64,000 nt of DNA from Aliidiomarina taiwanensis (GTDB lineage Bacteria; Pseudomonadota; Gammaproteobacteria; Enterobacterales; Alteromonadaceae). Shown piece by piece: positions 1 to 7,376 of the stretch (its first letter is position 1; each line of letters begins with the position of its first letter). Location: NCBI RefSeq assembly GCF_003987015.1, contig NZ_PIPQ01000003.1, positions 62,001 to 126,000 on the forward strand, read 5' to 3'. The position numbers and the translations under genes are program-made. Under the pieces are notes generated by a model. That model was not told the DNA's origin and did no database searches. It saw nothing but the letters and a program-made list of their open reading frames with translations.

Positions 1-599
1 CCATCATCCAAAAACTCGCCCACATGCACAGGCTCTACCCCAAAGTTTTGATACTCAGCATTGTTGGTGCTGTAAAACATGACGTCGAGCTGCACAATAC
101 TACGCAAATTATGCTGCTCAACGGAATGACCGTCTTGCTGCAAGTACCCCGTTACTTTAATTTTTTCGCCAATAAACGCCATCGCTGGCAGTGGCTCTGG
201 GTGAAAGGTCAACTCGGTTAACACCATAACGCGGCTTTCCGGCAGTATGTCTCCTGTTACTTGCCAAGGGCCCGGCATAGGCTTGGTAATACGAATTAGG
301 TCAAAGTCGTCCCCTGTCTGCCAATTCACTGTGTCCGTTGGAAATCGGCTGGAATACCATTTGCGGCCATCGGGCAAAATAAGAATGACAGGCGGTGTGT
401 CTATTTTGCGATAAAACACTAAAGTCACTTCGTCGACTGCATAGTCAATACGAAAGCGCTCGTCGGCAAGGGGTATTTGCTGCTCGAAGGGCGAAGCTAA
501 AGGAGTCACTGCTGTTTCCGTAGGCAGCGCTGACTCTTGTGGAAATGCTTGCCCCAGTGTCAGGCTAGTCAAAACCACAGCCGTAACCAGCTGACGCAT
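1..599 (-). CDS. TIGR03503-like exported protein (partial, N-terminal part)
   Basis: Reading leftward from the ATG at 597-599, an open frame runs off the left edge of the window; about 199 codons are present. It begins [19 protein letters not shown], a signal peptide. The mature part contains FRIDYAVDEVTLVFYRK, PPVILILPDG and MPGPWQVTGDILPESRVMV, which match my memory of the TIGR03503 family of Alteromonadales and Vibrionales. The role of that family is unknown. The start codon shares one base with the dnaQ stop (TAATG), so the two genes are probably co-transcribed and translationally coupled. The C-terminal part, which in full-length members I expect to carry a membrane anchor, is outside the window. 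Confidence 0.75.
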   Translation of the reverse strand, partial: MRQLVTAVVLTSLTLGQAFPQESALPTETAVTPLASPFEQQIPLADERFRIDYAVDEVTLVFYRKIDTPPVILILPDGRKWYSSRFPTDTVNWQTGDDFDLIRITKPMPGPWQVTGDILPESRVMVLTELTFHPEPLPAMAFIGEKIKVTGYLQQDGHSVEQHNLRSIVQLDVMFYSTNNAEYQNFGVEPVHVGEFLDD

Positions 600-1327
600 T
601 AATGTTTTAGTTGTTGCCAAATGGGTTCTCCATGCTGTGCCATGTCGCTTAAATACTTTTCGTGGGCAGCCTCTTCTTCGGCATTTGCAGGTAAAACCTT
701 TAGCGCTGGCCTGTCTTTTGTGACCCACTGCGGCGCCCCGTCGCTTGTCTGGCCCTCTTTGTCTTGACTCGACTGAAAACCAAGCTTTTTTTGCCCGCCT
801 GTTAGGAAAATATAAACGTCGGCTAGTATTTCCGCATCCAATAATGCGCCGTGTAAAACACGGTGCGTATTATCTATGTCGTAACGACGACACAAGGCAT
901 CGAGGGAGTTTCGTTGGCCTGGGTATTTTTTCCGCGCGTAGGCTAAGGTGTCAAACACCGTGGCGTAGTCAGACAGTTGACCAAGGGAGGGCTTAAGTAA
1001 ACCCAACTCCATCTCTAAAAAACCCACGTCAAAAGGCGCGTTATGGATCACCAGTTCAGAGCCGCGTATAAACTCTAAAAAGTCTTTGGCCACTTGGGCA
1101 AAAACGGGTTTGTCTTCCAGAAACTCATTGCTTATGCCGTGTACGTCCATGGCGCCCTGCTCAATCACACGGCCGGGGTTGAGGTACACATGAAAACTTT
1201 CTCCCGTTAATTTACGGTCAATCATTTCCACACACCCAATTTCAATAATACGGTGCCCTTCGGCCAAACTAATCCCGGTGGTTTCTGTATCCAGGATGAT
1301 TTTACGGGTTTGCTCTGTTTGTGTCAT
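599..1327 (-). CDS. dnaQ: DNA polymerase III epsilon subunit (3'-5' proofreading exonuclease)
   Basis: This is the proofreading exonuclease of the replicative polymerase core. The 242-residue protein has all three exonuclease motifs in order: Exo I with DTETTG near residue 13, Exo [11 protein letters not shown] near 94, and Exo III with HGALLDAE near 158, which supplies the DEDDh catalytic His and Asp. Length matches E. coli epsilon (243). The C-terminal tail should bind the alpha subunit. It is divergent from rnhA with about 54 bp between start codons, the same arrangement as in E. coli, so the two promoters must overlap or lie inside the neighbouring gene. Its stop overlaps the start of the TIGR03503-like gene. 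Confidence 0.97.
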   Translation of the reverse strand: MTQTEQTRKIILDTETTGISLAEGHRIIEIGCVEMIDRKLTGESFHVYLNPGRVIEQGAMDVHGISNEFLEDKPVFAQVAKDFLEFIRGSELVIHNAPFDVGFLEMELGLLKPSLGQLSDYATVFDTLAYARKKYPGQRNSLDALCRRYDIDNTHRVLHGALLDAEILADVYIFLTGGQKKLGFQSSQDKEGQTSDGAPQWVTKDRPALKVLPANAEEEAAHEKYLSDMAQHGEPIWQQLKH

Positions 1328-1381
1328 AGGCTCCTGCCACGTATACTCGCACGTTCAATTTTAATTATGGTACCAGTATCC

Positions 1382-1861
1382 ATGGCCGGGGAAAAAGAAG
1401 TTGTTATATATACAGATGGGTCTTGCTTGGGTAATCCCGGGCCAGGCGGTTATGGTATTGTTTTGCTCTATGGTAAACACCGCAAGGAATTAGCTCAAGG
1501 GTATAAACTAACAACGAACAACCGCATGGAGTTGCTAGCCGCTGCCGTAGCGCTGGAAACCCTCACCCGCCCATGTCAGGTGGAGTTGTGGACTGACAGT
1601 CAATATGTACGCCAAGGCGTTACTCAATGGTTAGCTGGTTGGAAGCAAAAAAATTGGCGCACTGCCGCTAAAAAACCCGTAAAAAACGTCGATCTCTGGC
1701 AGCGCCTAGACGCAGCGCAAAGCCGCCACAAGGTGAATTGGCACTGGGTGAAGGGCCATTCAGGCCACCCGGAAAACGAGCGCTGTGACGAACTAGCTCG
1801 ACACGAGGCAACCCACGCAGCAGTCCACGAAGACACAGGCTACCTCGCTGAGCAAACCTAA
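1382..1861 (+). CDS. rnhA: Ribonuclease HI
   Basis: It degrades the RNA strand of RNA-DNA hybrids. The protein of about 159 residues is very close to E. coli RNase HI throughout: [16 protein letters not shown] with the first catalytic Asp, NNRMEL with the catalytic Glu, TDSQYVRQG with the second Asp, the basic handle region [16 protein letters not shown], and [18 protein letters not shown] with the last His and Asp. I chose the ATG at 1382 because it gives the family's usual N-terminus ([15 protein letters not shown]). An in-frame ATG at 1367 adds five residues, and neither has a clear ribosome binding site. The open frame extends upstream into dnaQ antisense, which is not expected to be coding. 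Confidence 0.96.
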   Translation: MAGEKEVVIYTDGSCLGNPGPGGYGIVLLYGKHRKELAQGYKLTTNNRMELLAAAVALETLTRPCQVELWTDSQYVRQGVTQWLAGWKQKNWRTAAKKPVKNVDLWQRLDAAQSRHKVNWHWVKGHSGHPENERCDELARHEATHAAVHEDTGYLAEQT

Positions 1862-1869
1862 GCCGCGTC

Positions 1870-2931
1870 TTACTCCTGTACGACCACAAGGTCACCCACC
1901 TCGACTCCTGAATGAACTTCGAACCAAAGCATACCCGCATGCTCTAGCTGGGTGTCACCTAAGCGTACTAAGCGACGCTCAAGGCGCTGCTGTTTCGCCA
2001 CATAGACATAGCTGAGCTGGCCTAAACGCACCACGCTGCTTGCTGGTACTGCGATAATATTACGGGTTCCTGTCGGCACGGTTAAGCGACCATACATGCC
2101 TGGATTTAATGCCTCTTCCGTTTGTAGTTCAAGCCTGACCTTAAAGCTGCGAGAGCCTGTGTCCGCCATGGGTACAACTTCCGTTAAAACGGCCTTGTAC
2201 ACCTTAGCGTGAGCATCCATATAAACTTGAAAGTGACGACCTGGCTGCATAGAAGCTAACACAGACTCACTGACAGCGGCTTCAAAGCGCACACTTTTAG
2301 GTTGATACAAACTGACTAGTTGCGTGCCGGGTGTGGCGGTGTCACCTGTGTAAACCGTGCGTTCGCTGACAACGCCGGCAAAGGGCGCAGTAATCACACT
2401 GTAACTGGCACTGGTTTCGGCTTCTGCCAACGCTTCACGGGCGCCTAAAAACTGGGCCTGCGCTGTGTCACGTTGGGCTACCGCTTCATCAAGAGCCGCC
2501 GCTGGTAATAGCCCTTGTTCAACCAAGGCAAGCACCCGCTGATAGTTGCTTCGTGACTCATTCACCCGCGCCTGAGCCGCAGCTAAAGCTTGTTGTTGCT
2601 GCCGCACCCGCGCACTTAAGTCGTCACTTTCTAAGCGCAGTAGTACATCCCCCTGCTCGACCCGGTCACCTGACTCGACCAACACCTCAGCCACACGTGC
2701 TGTGATGCGTGCAGCCACGGCTGCTTGCCGACGTGGTTGAATATGACCACTAAACTGACGTGTTTCTTCCGTTTGTAAGCTGACCACTGCACTTACCTGC
2801 TCTGCGGCTTGAGGCTCAATGGCTGCAAGCTCTTCGCCGACTTTGTCAGTCCAAGTGCCTGCCAAAAAAGTAAACACTAAAATAAGCCCAGTAAAAGCCA
2901 TTACAAGTAAAATGATCCGTTGCTTGCTCAT
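1870..2931 (-). CDS. RND efflux periplasmic adaptor (membrane fusion protein)
   Basis: A 353-residue HlyD/AcrA-type adaptor linking an inner-membrane RND pump to an outer-membrane channel. It starts with an N-terminal membrane anchor or signal (IILLVMAFTGLILVFTFLAG). It then has the two half-lipoyl segments (ARVAEVLVESGDRVEQGDVLLRLES and VITAPFAGVVSERTVYTGDTATPGTQL) around a coiled-coil hairpin rich in Ala and Gln (about residues 105-170), followed by beta-barrel and membrane-proximal parts. Its start overlaps the stop of the upstream RND gene by 4 bp (ATGA), so they are one transcription unit. No outer-membrane factor gene is nearby, so a TolC-like channel encoded elsewhere is presumably used. 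Confidence 0.93.
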   Translation of the reverse strand: MSKQRIILLVMAFTGLILVFTFLAGTWTDKVGEELAAIEPQAAEQVSAVVSLQTEETRQFSGHIQPRRQAAVAARITARVAEVLVESGDRVEQGDVLLRLESDDLSARVRQQQQALAAAQARVNESRSNYQRVLALVEQGLLPAAALDEAVAQRDTAQAQFLGAREALAEAETSASYSVITAPFAGVVSERTVYTGDTATPGTQLVSLYQPKSVRFEAAVSESVLASMQPGRHFQVYMDAHAKVYKAVLTEVVPMADTGSRSFKVRLELQTEEALNPGMYGRLTVPTGTRNIIAVPASSVVRLGQLSYVYVAKQQRLERRLVRLGDTQLEHAGMLWFEVHSGVEVGDLVVVQE

Positions 2932-5900
2932 ACATTTTCTCCTTCATTCGCTTTTACAGGCTTCGCTGACATTTCTTCCAACGCTTGCGCGCTCAAGCCA
3001 TGTCCCGGTACGTTTTTGTATATCAGGTGATACACCACAGGTATCACCAATAAAGTAAAGAGTGTGGAAGCTGTAATGCCAAAAATAACCGACCAAGCTA
3101 AACCACTAAAAATGGGGTCTAAAGTAATCACAGTGTTGGCTAACATGGTGGTCCCCGCTGTCAGCAAAATGGGTCGCGTTCGGGCGGCGCCCGCTTCAAA
3201 TAAGGCCGCTTCTAACGTGCTGCCTTGCTTTAGTCTTTGTTGAATAAACTCAATTAAAATCAACGCATTTCGAACAACAATACCCGCTAGCGCTATCATT
3301 CCAATCATGGCCGTTGCAGTGAATAAGGAAGGGTTGGGGTACCGTCCTATATCTGCGGCAAACATATTTAAAAACCAAAAGCCCGGCATAATGCCTATCA
3401 CTGTCAGTGGGATAGACAACATCATAATGCCCGACACAGCCTTTAGACCTGTTTGAAGCACCATCACCAGGTACACTCCAAGCAAGGCCACGCCATAAGC
3501 GATACCTAAGTCACGGAAGACATCCAAGGTAATTTTCCACTCTCCTTCTCCACTCCAGAGCACTTGAATGTCTTCTGGTACAGACCAGCCTAAGCCAGAG
3601 CCATTGGTAAAGTAGGTACGAAGCCACTGGGGTCGGTACGAATGGGACTCGCTATTTTCATCGGCCATCATATCCACAACGGCATCGGCTGGAACACGGC
3701 CCGTTACTTCACCATATACATACACCACGGGTTTTAGATTTTTATGGAAAATAGGCCTATCAGCAGCAAGCTCTACAAATTGCCCTAACTCCGCCAGTTG
3801 CACTAAAGGAGCTGGTGCAGCGGCCACGCCACGGCCTGTCTCCACAAGTGCCGTGCCTTGCTGGCCCCGCACATACAAAGACAAGAGTTCGTTCAAACTT
3901 TCTCGACTCCCTTTTGGCAGGCGTAGGTCTATCGGTAACGGGTTTATTTCCGTAGATACCTGCAAGTAATCAAGGGTCCACCCTTGCGTAGCTGCCACTA
4001 GGGTACGATGAATATCCGTAGCCGCTATACCTGATAAAGCAGCTTTTTCACGATCCACAACAAAACGCATAACAGTGGTTTCATTCGGAGCTGACGTCAC
4101 CACCTGGCTAACAAAGTCTTCCTGCGATAACCGCTGTGAAACCAGCTCTGCAGCTTGCTCTAAACGTGTGTAGGGTGTGTCATCTTGCCCATACACTTCA
4201 CCTACCAAGGTCGCCATGACAGGAGGGCCTGGTGGCATTTGCACAATTTCTAGCTGACGCACGCCTAATGAATCAGCGAGCGACTCTAAGTCATCCCGTA
4301 ATCGACTTACAATTTCATTCGACTGCATGGTGCGCTGGTTTTTCTCCACCAAGACCACCCGCGCTTCCCCCTGGTGCGCTGAACCACGGCGGAAGTAATG
4401 CCGCACCATGCCGTTAAAGTCCATGGGTGAAGCAATACCACTAAATGTAGACACAGACTTCACTTCGGGCACCCTTTGTAGGTACTCGGCAAAGGCATGC
4501 ATCACCTCCGCACTTTGCTCCACGGAGGTGCCCACAGGCATGTCAACCACAAGCTGGAACTCCGCTTTATTGTCGTGGGGTAACAACTTTAAAGGCACCA
4601 ACCGCAAGGCAGGCAAAGCAGCAGCCAGCACAAATAGCCCTGCGATGAACCATAAAAATGTTTTACTACGGCGGCGCGACTGAATTAAAGGCCGTAACGC
4701 TGCTTGGTAGCCACGGTACAGCAGGGTTGTTTTTGGGTTGTAGTCGCCGCGGCGTTCAGCCACTTTCATGAGCTTCCAAGCCAGCCAAGGTGTCACAAAG
4801 AAAGCCGTTATGGTGGAAAATATAACAGCGACCGGCACGTTAAACGCCATCGGCCCCATGTACGGGCCCATCATGCCGGTAATAAAAAACATGGGCAAAA
4901 ATACAATAATAATGGCCAGGGTTGACATCAGCAGCGCACTGCGAATTTCTGTCATGCCCGAAACAATGGCTGCTTTACTTTTCTTGCCTTGGTCCGCCAT
5001 GTGCCGTTCAATGTTGTCGATAGCGGCAATGGGGTCATCGACAATCAAGCCAAGGGCTAAAATAAGCGCAAACATGGTGACTCGGTTAATCGAGTAACCA
5101 AAGGCCAAGTCCATACCCAATGTAGCGCCATAGCTAATGGGAATGGCAATAGCTACTACCGCAGCGGCTCGCCAGTTTAAGAATAAACCAACAAACACCA
5201 CCACCACGAGCACAGCCACTGCCAAGCTAGAAACAAGCTCTACCACCTTGTCGTCTGCTGTTTCTCCATAGTCTCGAATCACTTCAAGCCCAACACCGGC
5301 TGGTAGCCAGTCTGCTTCAAGCTCAGCAAAGGCTTGCAAAATATCGTCTGCAACCCAAACCGCATTAGCCCCCCGTTGTTTGGCAACGGAAATAAACACC
5401 GCCGGGTACTGAGCCTGCTGATACTTCTCAACCTCTCCTGCAACCCCAGGATAAAAGAAAGTATAATGTTCAGCCTGCTCAGCCCCGTCGGTGACTTCAG
5501 CCACGTCACGCAAATACACAGGGGTTCCATTCACGACATTGACAACCGTGGCGGCAAGCTCAGATGCTGAGCGAAAGAATACTCCGCTTTCCACCGACAA
5601 ACGCAAACCATGGCGATAAATATCACCTGCTGTTGTTTGCGTGTTGCCGGTTTGCACGGCTCGGGCAATATCATCAATACTGGTGTTGTGCGCTGTTAAA
5701 GCTTGGCTATCAAGGGCTATATGAATACGTCGACCTTGCCCACCAATGACCTGAACTTGGTTGGTGTTTGCAATGGCTTTTAGTTTTTGGGTTGCCTGCT
5801 CGGCAATACGGCGCAACCCAAAACTATCGACTAGTTCTGCATTTGTGCTGTATAAAGCAGCCACTAGCATGGGCACGTCGTCTATTTCAATCGGCTTTAC

Positions 5901-6293
5901 ATGCCACTGCGCTACCACATCGGGAATGGCGTCCTGGTTGGAATACAGCTTATTATACAGCTTAACCAATGAGTCTGCTCGGTCTTCACCCACATAAAAG
6001 CGAACGGTTACGACGGCTTGGTCACGGTGCGATTGAGAATATACGTACTCTACCCCATCGATTTGGGACAACAGCCGCTCAAGGGGTTCTGTAACTTGCG
6101 TTGCAACTTGCTGGGCGGCCATGCCTGGGGCGGAAATAACCACATCCGCCATAGGCACAACGATTTGTGGGTCTTCTTCCCGAGGCGTTAAAAGCAGCGC
6201 AGCAACACCCACGAGCAAACTTAACACAATAAAAATAGGCGGAAAGGTACTCGACAGTACCTTGCCAATAATACTTTTATTCTTTGTCGTCAT
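2928..6293 (-). CDS. RND-family efflux pump, inner-membrane permease
   Basis: A proton-driven AcrB-like pump of 1121 residues, longer than the usual 1020-1050. It has the internal duplication of the family: TM1 near residue 15, a first large periplasmic loop, TM2-6 near 355-535, TM7 near 550, a second loop, and TM8-12 near 905-1090. TM4 carries LGLIVDDPIAAIDNIERHM, whose paired Asp corresponds to the proton-relay DD of AcrB. The substrate cannot be read from the sequence. It lies downstream of a DUF2892 gene and an ArsR repressor and is coupled to its adaptor by a 4-bp overlap. The context suggests control by reactive sulfur species or a thiol-reactive toxicant; that is inference. Confidence 0.94.
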   Translation of the reverse strand: MTTKNKSIIGKVLSSTFPPIFIVLSLLVGVAALLLTPREEDPQIVVPMADVVISAPGMAAQQVATQVTEPLERLLSQIDGVEYVYSQSHRDQAVVTVRFYVGEDRADSLVKLYNKLYSNQDAIPDVVAQWHVKPIEIDDVPMLVAALYSTNAELVDSFGLRRIAEQATQKLKAIANTNQVQVIGGQGRRIHIALDSQALTAHNTSIDDIARAVQTGNTQTTAGDIYRHGLRLSVESGVFFRSASELAATVVNVVNGTPVYLRDVAEVTDGAEQAEHYTFFYPGVAGEVEKYQQAQYPAVFISVAKQRGANAVWVADDILQAFAELEADWLPAGVGLEVIRDYGETADDKVVELVSSLAVAVLVVVVFVGLFLNWRAAAVVAIAIPISYGATLGMDLAFGYSINRVTMFALILALGLIVDDPIAAIDNIERHMADQGKKSKAAIVSGMTEIRSALLMSTLAIIIVFLPMFFITGMMGPYMGPMAFNVPVAVIFSTITAFFVTPWLAWKLMKVAERRGDYNPKTTLLYRGYQAALRPLIQSRRRSKTFLWFIAGLFVLAAALPALRLVPLKLLPHDNKAEFQLVVDMPVGTSVEQSAEVMHAFAEYLQRVPEVKSVSTFSGIASPMDFNGMVRHYFRRGSAHQGEARVVLVEKNQRTMQSNEIVSRLRDDLESLADSLGVRQLEIVQMPPGPPVMATLVGEVYGQDDTPYTRLEQAAELVSQRLSQEDFVSQVVTSAPNETTVMRFVVDREKAALSGIAATDIHRTLVAATQGWTLDYLQVSTEINPLPIDLRLPKGSRESLNELLSLYVRGQQGTALVETGRGVAAAPAPLVQLAELGQFVELAADRPIFHKNLKPVVYVYGEVTGRVPADAVVDMMADENSESHSYRPQWLRTYFTNGSGLGWSVPEDIQVLWSGEGEWKITLDVFRDLGIAYGVALLGVYLVMVLQTGLKAVSGIMMLSIPLTVIGIMPGFWFLNMFAADIGRYPNPSLFTATAMIGMIALAGIVVRNALILIEFIQQRLKQGSTLEAALFEAGAARTRPILLTAGTTMLANTVITLDPIFSGLAWSVIFGITASTLFTLLVIPVVYHLIYKNVPGHGLSAQALEEMSAKPVKANEGENV

Positions 6294-6332
6294 GTGGGCT
6301 CCTTTTTTATGCCTCAGGTTCAGCAGTGCTGA

Positions 6333-6536
6333 CTACTTAAACGCCTGTCCTGGTTTCATTCCAAGCTTTTTCAGCAAAATGGCTAAGGGACAAAAGCCTG
6401 TAAAAGCTGTTTGCAATAAATTCGCCCCCACAAATGCGGTAAGTATTAGCCAGTGTTGACTGACTTGCCATGCGAGTAAAACTGAAATTAATACCACTGT
6501 GCCTGCAAAGGCCATAACAATACGTTCTATACTCAT
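6333..6536 (-). CDS. YgaP-type membrane protein (DUF2892)
   Basis: A 67-residue protein with two membrane helices (IVMAFAGTVVLISVLLAW and LILTAFVGANLLQTAFTGF) ending FCPLAILLKKLGMKPG. This is the DUF2892 module that forms the C-terminal membrane half of E. coli YgaP, where it is fused to a rhodanese domain. Here the rhodanese is a separate gene two genes upstream, so YgaP appears as two proteins. The start is well supported: GAGGTG lies 7 bases before the ATG. It is the first gene of the DUF2892-RND-MFP unit, and an inverted repeat identical in plan to the arsR operator lies just upstream (6554-6573). Confidence 0.9.
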   Translation of the reverse strand: MSIERIVMAFAGTVVLISVLLAWQVSQHWLILTAFVGANLLQTAFTGFCPLAILLKKLGMKPGQAFK

Positions 6537-6553
6537 GGTGCCACCTCTATTAT

Positions 6554-6583
6554 ATATTAGTAATGCTTAATATTTATAAGCAA
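6554..6583 (-). promoter_or_regulatory. Promoter and operator of the DUF2892-RND-MFP unit
   Basis: On the minus strand ATATTA-N8-TAATAT (6554-6573) forms a perfect inverted repeat with the same arms and spacing as the one before arsR. The arm at 6554-6559 reads TAATAT on the minus strand and can serve as -10. TTGCTT at 6578-6583 lies 18 bases upstream as a possible -35. Transcription would begin near 6547, directly before the GAGGTG ribosome binding site of the DUF2892 gene. A second, overlapping repeat TGCTTA-N7-TAAGCA (6564-6582) is also present. The repeats are seen directly; the promoter assignment and binding by the ArsR protein are inferred. Confidence 0.6.
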
Positions 6584-6596
6584 AAAAAATGAATCG

Positions 6597-6905
6597 CTAA
6601 CGACAAAAAACGTCGTAGAGCGACTCTAAAATACGCAGTGCTTTTTCATCAGCAATACGATAAATTACTGAAGTCCCTTCCTTGCGAAAGGTCACTATGC
6701 CTTGGCTACGCAACCGCGCTAGGTGCTGAGACAGTGACGACTGAGACAGCTCAAGTTGTTGTTCCAGTTCACCCACAGACTTTTCGCCACTGACTAAATG
6801 GCACAACACCATCAGTCGGTGGCTATTGCCCAGCGATTTCAGGAGCTCTTCAGCTGCAGAAGCATTTTTCTGCATCTGCTTAATTGATAAGACATTCATA
6901 TCCAT
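6597..6905 (-). CDS. ArsR-family repressor, YgaV/BigR-like thiol sensor
   Basis: A 102-residue winged-helix repressor. The HTH region is SVGELEQQLELSQSSLSQHL followed by the wing with FRKEGTSVIYRI. It has only two cysteines, Cys35 (in MVLCHLV) and Cys101 (in DVFCR at the C-terminus), 66 residues apart. From the literature I recall, SqrR (Cys41/Cys107) and BigR (Cys42/Cys108) use pairs with this spacing to sense sulfide-derived persulfides by forming a polysulfide bridge. No metal-binding CXC motif of classical ArsR is seen. E. coli YgaV, which controls ygaVP, is the nearest relative by context. The start is the ATG at 6905; no ribosome binding site is visible. Its operator-like repeat lies immediately upstream. 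Confidence 0.9.
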   Translation of the reverse strand: MDMNVLSIKQMQKNASAAEELLKSLGNSHRLMVLCHLVSGEKSVGELEQQLELSQSSLSQHLARLRSQGIVTFRKEGTSVIYRIADEKALRILESLYDVFCR

Positions 6906-6910
6906 AACTG

Positions 6911-6940
6911 AATATTAGCTCCTGATAATATTAAACGCAA
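6911..6940 (-). promoter_or_regulatory. Promoter and operator of arsR
   Basis: AATATTA (6911-6917) and TAATATT (6926-6932) are perfect inverted arms separated by 8 bases. On the minus strand the downstream arm supplies TAATAT (6912-6917) as -10, and TTGCGT (6935-6940) lies 17 bases upstream as a plausible -35, so a bound repressor would block RNA polymerase. The expected start of transcription, about 6905-6906, coincides with the arsR ATG, implying a very short or absent leader. The repeat is matched by another at 6554-6573. Binding by ArsR is inferred from position and repetition. Confidence 0.65.
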
Positions 6941-6958
6941 GTGTTGTTTTGCCAACTT

Positions 6959-7357
6959 CTAACTTTGGGTTGGCTTTCCTGCTTCATTCCAAGCATTCAT
7001 ACCACCTGCAACCGAATAGACCTTTTCAAAGCCCATGTGTTGCAAAGACTGCGCGGCGAGTGCACTTCGGCCACCTGAACGACAAATTAAGTAAATCGAA
7101 GCTTCGCGTAACTGTTCTAAGGCAAGTTCAGGCGCACAACTTGCGTTGGCCACCTGTGGCAAGCTATTTAATTGGAACTCTAACACCCCGCGTGGCAAGT
7201 TTGCTGCTTGTGCAATATGCCCTGCGGCATACTCTGCAGGCTCTCGCACATCAATCACAATCACATCCTTGGCCGTTGCTTGTGCTTCAAGCTCATGAAC
7301 ATCTACTTCTTTTATATTTGCTTTTGCTTCTGCTACTAATTGCTGACTTGTTTTCAT
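6959..7357 (-). CDS. Single-domain rhodanese (thiosulfate/persulfide sulfurtransferase)
   Basis: A 132-residue cytoplasmic protein with one rhodanese domain: VIVIDVREPAEYAAGHIAQA near residue 33 and the active-site loop ICRSGGRSALAAQSL near 88, where the Cys carries the persulfide and the CXXGXR pattern matches GlpE and YgaP. The final segment VAGGMNAWNEAGKP is also typical. It transfers sulfane sulfur between small donors and acceptors. It starts 15 bases after the yafS-like methyltransferase stop and ends 53 bases before arsR. The first 25 residues precede the domain and look helical. The ribosome binding site TAGGAG sits inside a perfect inverted repeat. Confidence 0.93.
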   Translation of the reverse strand: MKTSQQLVAEAKANIKEVDVHELEAQATAKDVIVIDVREPAEYAAGHIAQAANLPRGVLEFQLNSLPQVANASCAPELALEQLREASIYLICRSGGRSALAAQSLQHMGFEKVYSVAGGMNAWNEAGKPTQS

Positions 7358-7376
7358 AATGACTCCTACTCATTAT
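7356..7376 (-). repeat. Inverted repeat around the rhodanese ribosome binding site
   Basis: ATAATGA (7356-7362) and TCATTAT (7370-7376) are perfect 7-bp inverted arms around a 7-base centre that contains the TAGGAG ribosome binding site of the rhodanese gene on the minus strand. The arms include the yafS stop codon and the rhodanese start codon. In RNA it could form a weak hairpin covering the start; in DNA it could be an operator. It could also be chance. Confidence 0.35.

Noticed and set aside
4-221. A plus-strand frame at the left edge
   Set aside because: It is antisense to the TIGR03503-like gene, which has a signal peptide, conserved motifs and coupling to dnaQ.
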